Assembly: GCA_000431135.1 (NCBI GenBank)
Contig: HF987873.1
Coordinates: 1-12,562, forward strand
Reading direction: 5' to 3'
DNA: 12,562 bases
From: Clostridium sp. CAG:590
GTDB lineage: Bacteria > Bacillota > Clostridia > Lachnospirales > Lachnospiraceae
In this document: positions 7,072-12,562 of the stretch, piece by piece
Layout of the letters: each line of letters starts with the position of its first letter
How positions within the stretch are numbered: the stretch's first letter is position 1
The notes under the pieces: model-generated
Database searches by the model: none
What the model was told of the DNA's origin: nothing
Seen by the model: the letters and a program-made list of their open reading frames with translations, nothing else
Made by a program: the position numbers and the translations under genes

Positions 7072-7209
7072 GTATATACGATGAGAAGAGTACAGATTCG
7101 TGCTTGCATGAAAATCTGAATTCTGGGAACGTATTTATTGGATGTAACACCTGGAGAACCAGATGGAACGGAACAATATTATAGTACATACATATAGGAG
7201 GATACGAAT

Positions 7210-8444
7210 ATGAAGTTAAAAGACACAGGATTAAGCGTACAGGACATTAAGGACAAAGTAAACAAATACATGATCGAGACTTATGAGCGTTTCTGATCAA
7301 GGCTTATGAGCGTTTCGATTTTCTTGCTGAGACAGCAAAGGACATGTATATATATGATGAGAATGGCGAGCCATACTTGGATTTTTATGCAGGAATTGCT
7401 GTAAACAATGCAGGTAGCTGTAATGAGAAGGTTGTGGCTGCTGTAAAGGATCAGGTAAGTGATATCATGCACACCTTCAATTATCCATATACCATTCCAC
7501 AGGCACTGTTAGCTGAGAAGGTTTGTGAGACGATCGGTATGGATAAGATCTTTTATCAGAATTCCGGTACAGAGGCCAATGAGGCAATGATCAAGATGGC
7601 TCGTAAGTATGGAATTGAGAAGTATGGTCCGAATAAATATCATATCGTAACAGCTAAGATGGGATTCCATGGAAGAACCTTCGGAGCAATGTCAGCAACC
7701 GGTCAGCCGGGCAATGGATGTCAGGTTGGATTTGGTCCGATGACCTACGGTTTCTCTTATGCACCATATAATGATCTGGAAGCATTTAAGAATGCATGTA
7801 CAGAGAATACCATTGCTATCATGGTAGAGCCGGTACAGGGCGAAGGTGGTGTACATCCTGCAACAATGGAATTCATGAAAGGTCTTCGTGAGTTCTGCGA
7901 TGAGAAGGGTATGTTGCTCCTGATCGATGAAGTGCAGACCGGATGGTGCAGAACCGGAGCGGTTATGTCTTATATGAATTATGGAATTAAGCCGGATATC
8001 GTATCTATGGCAAAGGGCTTAGGTGGAGGAATGCCGATCGGTGCCATTTGTGCGACTGCAGAGGTTGCGAAAGCATTTACACCGGGCTCTCATGGAACTA
8101 CCTTTGGTGGACATCCGGTAAGCTGTGCAGCAGCACTTGCAGAAGTAAATGAGTTATTAGACAGAGACCTGGCAGGCAATGCCAAGAAGATGGGTGATTA
8201 CTTCGCAGCAAAGTTAGAGACGTTACCGCATGTTAAGGAAGTCAGACATCAGGGCTTATTAGTTGGTGTAGAATTTGACGACAGCATTAGTGGCGTGGAA
8301 GTAAAACACGGATGCTTAGATCGTAAGCTGCTGATCACAGCAATTGGAGCACATATCATCCGTTTGATCCCACCGCTTATCGTATCCGAAGAGGAATGTG
8401 ATAAAGCATATGAGATTATTAAGGAAGCAGTAGAAGCATTATAG
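7210..8444 (+). pseudogene. Frameshifted class III aminotransferase (ArgD/GabT-like)
   Basis: Translation from the ATG at 7210, which has AGGAGG 7-8 nt upstream, stops at TGA 7294-7296 after 28 codons. The rest of the enzyme continues in another frame; its first ATG is at 7344, giving 366 residues with no proper ribosome binding site. The cause is a 23-bp tandem duplication (7271-7316). Deleting one copy restores a continuous 403-residue protein with family motifs: NSGTEANEA, GFHGRTFGAMS, EPVQGEGGVHP, LIDEVQTGWCRTG, and the PLP lysine in SMAKGLGGGMPIGA (K261 of the restored protein). The sequence resembles acetylornithine/omega-amino-acid aminotransferases. It heads a likely operon with the kinase-like gene (55-nt gap). 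Either a true or switchable inactivation, or an assembly artefact; the body shows no other decay. Confidence 0.85.
7271..7316 (+). repeat. 23-bp imperfect tandem duplication inside the aminotransferase
   Basis: The copies 7271-7293 and 7294-7316 match at 21 of 23 positions; differences are G/A at 7275/7298 and A/G at 7278/7301. They share the exact core CTTATGAGCGTTTC. As 23 is not a multiple of three, the reading frame shifts and TGA 7294-7296 is created at the junction. In the restored frame the copies encode IETYERF and IKAYERF. Confidence 0.95.
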
Positions 8445-8499
8445 AAAGCATTCTTACTTATATAATGTGATATTGCACAGAGAGATAGGAGAGATGTAA

Positions 8500-9093
8500 A
8501 TGAAACACTTTATTGTAAATATTGGCTGTGAATACGGAAGTGGCGGCCCGGATATTGGAAAATTGGTTGCAGAGTCTCTTGGAATCCCGTTCTATGACAG
8601 AGCGTTAGTAGATAAGGTGGTCGATCAGTTAGGTGTTGACCGGGAGCTGGTAGAGAAAGCAGATTCCGGAGATAAGGTCAAATATGAATTTGATACGAGT
8701 TTCGGACCAAGATATGCGAATCTGACGAACCGTGTCATCTATACACAGTTTGAGGTAATTCAGAAATTTGCAAAGAAATCCTCTTGCGTGATTATCGGAC
8801 GTTGTTCGAATTATATCTTAAAGGATCGCGATGACTGCATTAATATATTTATCTATGCACCGGAGGAATACCGGATACAGCATATTATGGAACAAAGAGG
8901 AGTATCCCGGAAGCAAGCAGAGGATCTGGTCAAATATAATGATGGCATGTTGAAGTCAAGATATGAATATATGACCGGTTCGGATATGAGTGATTGTCAT
9001 ACCAGACATATGATGATCGATTCGAGTGTATTAGGATTAGAGAAGACGGCAGAATATATCCTGCAGTTGATCGATTTGAGATTTGAAGATTAA
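8500..9093 (+). CDS. Cytidylate-kinase-like family protein
   Basis: The 197-residue protein matches the cytidylate kinase-like P-loop family (Cytidylate_kinase2 type). It has an N-terminal strand and loop GCEYGSGGPDIGK at 9-21, the GIPFYDRALVDKV segment at 28-40, a central VIIGRCSNYIL segment at about 97-107, and a lid-like arginine-rich helix (EEYRIQHIMEQRGVSRKQA) at about 122-140. The P-loop is of the GSGGxxIGK form, ending in K-L rather than the classical K-S/T. Members are common in Clostridia and few have a tested function, so a nucleotide kinase role is a family-based guess. AGGAG precedes the ATG. It follows the aminotransferase by 55 nt and a long hairpin separates it from the transporter gene. 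Confidence 0.8.
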   Translation: MKHFIVNIGCEYGSGGPDIGKLVAESLGIPFYDRALVDKVVDQLGVDRELVEKADSGDKVKYEFDTSFGPRYANLTNRVIYTQFEVIQKFAKKSSCVIIGRCSNYILKDRDDCINIFIYAPEEYRIQHIMEQRGVSRKQAEDLVKYNDGMLKSRYEYMTGSDMSDCHTRHMMIDSSVLGLEKTAEYILQLIDLRFED

Positions 9094-9120
9094 TGTATGA
9101 ATAAAGCATTTACATTTAAC

Positions 9121-9163
9121 AAAGGCGTTAAAGAAACAGATACCCTGTTTTTTTGACGCCTTT
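9121..9163. terminator. 19-bp hairpin between the kinase-like and fusion genes
   Basis: Arms 9121-9139 and 9145-9163 pair along all 19 positions (two as G-T wobbles) around the loop ATACC. The outer stem AAAGGCGT/ACGCCTTT is flanked by A/T-rich sequence. There is no long T-run after it on the plus strand, so it may be a weak or bidirectional terminator, or an RNA-stability element that sets the level of the following gene. Confidence 0.55.
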
Positions 9164-9205
9164 CTCCTTTATTCAGACAAATACGTAAGAAAGGGTTGAT
9201 GGCAG

Positions 9206-11851
9206 ATGGAAAAGAAAAAATCGGAATTTGACAAAGTATTTAGTGCATGGGACATCTTAGTCATTGCGTTTGGTGCGATGATCGGCTGGGGCTGGGTCGT
9301 ATCAACCGGTGACTGGATTTCCCGTGGTGGTGTAATAGGAGCAGCAATTGGTTTTGCATTAGGAGGAGTAATGATCTTCTTTGTAGGTCTTACTTATGCA
9401 GAGCTTACCGCGGCACTTCCGCAGTGTGGCGGCGAGCATGTATTCAGCTATAAGGCGATGGGACCGATCGGTTCCTTTATCTGCACATGGGCGATCATCT
9501 TAGGATATGTCAGTGTAGTATGCTTTGAAGCATGTGCACTTCCAACCATCATTACTTATATCTATCCTAAGTTTTTGAAAGGATATCTGTATACAGTAGC
9601 AGGCTTTGATATTTATGCAAGCTGGTTGGCAGTTGCCATGATCGTAGCAATCTTTATTACCTTTATCAATATCAAAGGTGCAAAGACTGCCGCAATCTTA
9701 CAGACGGTGCTTACGGTTATTATTGGTGGTGTTGGTATCCTGTTAGTAGTAGCATCTGCTGTTTCGGGAGATATGAGTAACCTGCAGCCGCAGTTGTTTG
9801 CAAGTGAGGATACGGTAACTTCTTTGAAAGCGATCATGAGTGTTGCTGTTATGACACCATTCTTCTTTATCGGTTTTGATGTAATTCCGCAGGCGGCAGA
9901 AGAGATTAATGTACCACTTAAGAAGATTGGAAAGATTATGATTCTTTCTATTGTGTTGGCGGTTGCGTTTTATGCGCTGATTATTGTAGGCGTTGGTTAT
10001 GTCATGAATGCGTCTGATATTGCGGCATCCATGGAAGGTTCCGGATTAGTTACTGCAGATGCGATGGCAAAAGCATTTAATAGCAGTATAATGTCAAAGG
10101 TTCTGATTATTGGCGGTATGTGTGGTATTGTTACAAGCTGGAATTCTTTCCTGATCGGTGGCAGCCGGGCAATGTATTCGATGGCAGAATCTTATATGAT
10201 TCCAAGAACCTTTGCCAAGTTACATCCAAAGTATAAGACTCCGGTCAATGCATTGTATCTGATTGGTATTCTTTCTGTATTAGCTCCGTTATTTGGACGT
10301 AAAATGTTAGTGTGGATCGTAGATGCAGGTAACTTTGGCTGTTGTCTGGCATATTGTATGGTGGCACTTTCCTTCATTATATTAAGAAGCAAAGCACCGG
10401 ATATGAAACGGCCATACAAGGTAAAGTATTATAAGTTTGTTGGAGCTATGGCAGTATTGATGTCCGGTTTCATGGTCGTAATGTATATGATTCCGGGATC
10501 AGGAAGTACATTAGTTGTTCAGGAATGGGCAATGGCCGGTGGCTGGTCACTGCTCGGTGTTGTATTCTTTATCATCTGTAAGTTAAAATACAAAGAGAAA
10601 TTTGCATCTCATGTGGATATTAGTTCAGATGAGGAAGAAGAAAATGATGACGTGGATGCAGCATTGCAGAAAGCATTGGATACGGTTTCTGTGGAGGCTG
10701 AGGAAGAAGCAGCTCCTGCAATCGCATTTAATTATTTCCTTCCGGTCAATGTGGTATTTGGCTGTGGTAAGGTGTTAGAGACCGGTTCTCTTACAAAACC
10801 GTATGGTAATAAGGCATTGGTGGTAACCGGACGGAGCAGTGCCAAGAAGTCAGGTCTTTATGATAAGGTGGCAGACAGTCTGAAGCAGGCAGGAATTGAG
10901 CATGTATTGTTCGATAAGGTAGCACAGAATCCGCTTACGACAACAGCAATCGAAGGCGCACAGTTTGCAAAAGATAACGGCTGTGATGTGGTTGTTGCGA
11001 TTGGTGGTGGTTCGATCATGGACTGTGCGAAAGCAATTGCATTCCTGGCATTAAATGACGGAGATATCAATGATTATATCTATGGCAGATTGAAGAGCGA
11101 TACGGCATTACCGCTTGTGTTGATTCCGACTACCTGCGGTACGGGTTCTGAAGGTAATGGATTTGCAGTACTTACCAATCCGGAAAATGGAGATAAGAAG
11201 TCTCTTCGTTGTAATGCGATTGTGGCAAAGGTATCCATTGTTGATCCGGAGTGCATGATGACAATGCCAAAGCATGTATTAGCATCTGTTGGATTCGATG
11301 CGTTGTGTCATTGTATCGAGGCATATACATCAAAGATTGCACAGCCATTTACCGATGCGCTTAGTGTGTATGCAATGGAATTGATCGCAGATAATCTTGT
11401 GAAGGTCTATCGTGGTGAGGGCAGCAAGGAAGCATGGGAGAAGATCACGTTGGCATCAACCATTGGTGGTATGGTAATTAATACAGCAGGTGTTACGTTA
11501 GCACATGGTATGGAACATCCGGCAAGCGGCCTGAAGGATATCGTACACGGCAAAGGTCTTGTAGCCTTAACCCCGGTTGTGATTGAAGCATCCGAAAAAG
11601 GAGATCATTTCAAGTTTGCAAAGATTGCAAGAATCTTTGGCGGTGTGACCTCGAAGGATCTTGCACCGAAGATCCGTACCTTGTTACGGAATCTGGACAT
11701 GGAATGTACGTTATCGGATCTTGGCTTATCAAAGGAAGATATTTCTTGGATGGCAGAGAACTGTATGAAGGTATCTGCAGCAGGTGTAGCAAATAATCCA
11801 GTGGTATTTACACAGGAAGAGATTGCGGATCTGTATGCGAAAGCAATGTAA
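9206..11851 (+). CDS. APC amino-acid permease fused to iron-containing alcohol dehydrogenase
   Basis: The 881-residue protein joins two complete units. Residues 1-462 form an APC-superfamily permease with about 12 helices, including the helix-1 GAMIGWGW block (23-30), FIGFDVIPQAAEEINVP (221-237) and SRAMYSMAESYMIPRTF (320-336). An acidic linker spans about 463-507. Residues 508-881 form a type III iron-dependent dehydrogenase with GGGSIMDCAK (600-609, nucleotide binding) and all four metal ligands in family spacing: D698, H702, H767, H781; H771 matches the conserved catalytic histidine. With 12 helices the enzyme faces the cytosol. No Met codon exists near the dehydrogenase start, so it cannot be made separately at full length from ATG. 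It likely imports an omega-amino acid and reduces the semialdehyde made by the aminotransferase. Start chosen after GAAAGGG, about 10 nt upstream. Substrate is inferred from context. Confidence 0.9.
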   Translation: MEKKKSEFDKVFSAWDILVIAFGAMIGWGWVVSTGDWISRGGVIGAAIGFALGGVMIFFVGLTYAELTAALPQCGGEHVFSYKAMGPIGSFICTWAIILGYVSVVCFEACALPTIITYIYPKFLKGYLYTVAGFDIYASWLAVAMIVAIFITFINIKGAKTAAILQTVLTVIIGGVGILLVVASAVSGDMSNLQPQLFASEDTVTSLKAIMSVAVMTPFFFIGFDVIPQAAEEINVPLKKIGKIMILSIVLAVAFYALIIVGVGYVMNASDIAASMEGSGLVTADAMAKAFNSSIMSKVLIIGGMCGIVTSWNSFLIGGSRAMYSMAESYMIPRTFAKLHPKYKTPVNALYLIGILSVLAPLFGRKMLVWIVDAGNFGCCLAYCMVALSFIILRSKAPDMKRPYKVKYYKFVGAMAVLMSGFMVVMYMIPGSGSTLVVQEWAMAGGWSLLGVVFFIICKLKYKEKFASHVDISSDEEEENDDVDAALQKALDTVSVEAEEEAAPAIAFNYFLPVNVVFGCGKVLETGSLTKPYGNKALVVTGRSSAKKSGLYDKVADSLKQAGIEHVLFDKVAQNPLTTTAIEGAQFAKDNGCDVVVAIGGGSIMDCAKAIAFLALNDGDINDYIYGRLKSDTALPLVLIPTTCGTGSEGNGFAVLTNPENGDKKSLRCNAIVAKVSIVDPECMMTMPKHVLASVGFDALCHCIEAYTSKIAQPFTDALSVYAMELIADNLVKVYRGEGSKEAWEKITLASTIGGMVINTAGVTLAHGMEHPASGLKDIVHGKGLVALTPVVIEASEKGDHFKFAKIARIFGGVTSKDLAPKIRTLLRNLDMECTLSDLGLSKEDISWMAENCMKVSAAGVANNPVVFTQEEIADLYAKAM

Positions 11852-11977
11852 TATAAGACATTCCTTTTTCATCAACCCTTATGGAAAGAAAGTCTTGCCA
11901 ATTCGGTATCGGGTGTGCTATTTTATAGGAAGGGAATGAAGTTCTCCCTAAGTAGTGAATACTTGAACCGCTTATTA

Positions 11978-12025
11978 AGCTGATGACTTCTGTGTTAAGA
12001 GTAACGCAGAAGCTGTCGGCTTTTT
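11978..12025 (+). terminator. Rho-independent terminator after the fusion gene
   Basis: Arms 11978-11996 and 12003-12021 pair at 18 of 19 positions (several G-T wobbles) around AAGAGT, and the T-run reaches 12025. It lies about 125 nt after the stop of the permease-dehydrogenase gene and faces the same way, so it probably ends that transcript. Confidence 0.7.
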
Positions 12026-12028
12026 CCA

Positions 12029-12055
12029 CTTTATAGGAAAGATCGCCCTATAAAG
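12029..12055. repeat. CTTTATAGG inverted repeat
   Basis: CTTTATAGG (12029-12037) and CCTATAAAG (12047-12055) form a perfect 9-bp inverted repeat with a 9-nt centre. TTTATAGGAA also occurs about 110 nt earlier, near 11922-11931. The spacing of these copies suggests a small dispersed intergenic element, but only one example is visible here. Confidence 0.5.
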
Positions 12056-12056
12056 C

Positions 12057-12091
12057 AAAAACGCTCCGCTAAGGATGTGCACCTTGCGGAG
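12057..12091 (-). terminator. Minus-strand terminator abutting the truncated antiporter
   Basis: CTCCGC (12064-12069) pairs with GCGGAG (12086-12091), and AAGG (12071-12074) with CCTT (12082-12085), with one bulged base. On the minus strand the stem is followed by CG and five T (12057-12061). It would end a minus-strand gene lying to the right, yet what lies there is plus-strand antiporter code. The gene it served appears to be missing. Confidence 0.55.
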
Positions 12092-12562
12092 AAGAAGATT
12101 GGACGACCGGCAATCCTGATGTGTTTTGTTCCGGCAAGTTTTGAATTGTTGGGAATCTTGTTACTGGCACCACGACTTATGGGAATGTCGATATTGGAGG
12201 CAGCAATATTGGGAGCCGTGCTTGCAGCAGTATCCCCGGCAGTGGTTGTTCCTCGTATGGTAAGGTTGATGGAGGAAGGCTATGGGGTGAAGAAAGGTAT
12301 CCCACAGTTGATCTTAGCAGGGGCATCGGTAGATGATGTATATGTTATCGTATTGTTCTCTACATTTACAGGCATGATGCAGGGAGAGGGTGCTTCGGTA
12401 CTGCGTTTTGTCAACATTCCGGTATCTATTGTATTGGGAATTGGGCTGGGTCTGATCCTTGGTATCGCATTAGCAAAATATTTTGAAAAAGTGCATATCC
12501 GGGATACGACAAAGGTGCTGATCATTCTAAGTATTTCCTTTTTGTTAGTTGCGGCTGAGGAT
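12092..12562 (+). pseudogene. Cation:proton antiporter, N-terminus missing, runs off the window
   Basis: From about 12092 to the window edge one frame encodes the interior of a sodium/proton-type (CPA) antiporter. Visible family blocks are KKIGRPAILMCFVPASFE, AVLAAVSPAVVVPRM, GVKKGIPQLILAGASVDDV and VIVLFSTFTGMM, with several hydrophobic helices; the D-D pair in ASVDD is a likely ion-binding site. The family normally has roughly 70-80 more residues with two or three helices before this point. Here the frame is open only back to TAA at 12002, through intergenic hairpin sequence with no good start. The first in-frame ATG is 12119, a GTG is at 12077, and neither has a clear ribosome binding site. 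I read it as a 5'-truncated gene; the start given is the approximate junction. The 3' end is beyond the window. Confidence 0.75.

Larger units (their letters stand above)
6714..7209. other. AT-rich regulatory region before the second aminotransferase
   Basis: This 496-nt stretch has no convincing gene. It holds a motif shared with the gabT promoter region (6829-6844), another TGCAAAAT at 6953-6960, a strong promoter (6967-6995), a terminator (7026-7071), then about 125 nt of leader. The leader contains two small hairpins: CAGATT/AATCTG at 7093-7118 and CTGG/CCAG at 7151-7162. AGGAGG at about 7197-7202 serves the ATG at 7210. A 12-codon frame at 7081-7119 lacks a ribosome binding site. Confidence 0.7.

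Noticed and set aside
7081..7119. 12-codon frame with three arginines in the leader of the ArgD-like gene, resembling an arginine leader peptide.
   Set aside because: It lies after the terminator, not before it, and has no ribosome binding site, so it cannot work as a classic attenuator.
11808..12029. 73-codon minus-strand frame over the fusion gene's end and the following spacer.
   Set aside because: It lies across the terminator and inverted repeats, has no recognisable domain and no clear ribosome binding site.

Overview
The window looks like chromosomal DNA of a low-to-medium GC member of the Bacillota, most likely a gut Lachnospiraceae. This is inferred from strong purine-rich ribosome binding sites, short AT-rich intergenic regions with rho-independent terminators, a lysine-rich FN3-type secreted protein, and protein families typical of that group. 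No rRNA, tRNA, CRISPR array, transposase or phage gene was seen.

Left part (1-4284): a minus-strand aspartate kinase; a minus-strand secreted beta-sandwich/FN3 protein; a plus-strand YbaK-type aminoacyl-tRNA deacylase; and, convergent with it and overlapping by 12 nt, a minus-strand PucR-family regulator.

Central and right part (4285-11851): the PucR-type regulator is divergent from a class III (GabT-like) aminotransferase. An XRE-cupin regulator follows, then a second class III (ArgD/GabT-like) aminotransferase, a cytidylate-kinase-like protein, and an 881-residue protein that joins a 12-helix APC amino-acid permease to a complete iron-containing alcohol dehydrogenase. Together these suggest uptake of an omega-amino acid (GABA, beta-alanine, 5-aminovalerate or taurine are candidates), transamination to the semialdehyde, and NAD(P)H-dependent reduction to the hydroxy-acid. 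That would be a fermentative electron sink under two local regulators. The substrate cannot be fixed from sequence.

Two genes are damaged. The second aminotransferase carries a 23-bp imperfect tandem duplication near its start that shifts the frame; removing one copy restores a 403-residue protein. At the right edge, a cation:proton antiporter lacks its N-terminal helices and starts directly against a terminator-like hairpin that points the other way, which suggests a rearrangement or assembly junction near 12091.

The intergenic regions are rich in signal. There are two families of short repeats (TTGTGC and TGCA), a terminator between the divergent genes, a strong promoter closely followed by a terminator before the second aminotransferase, and a doubled hairpin before the XRE-cupin gene.
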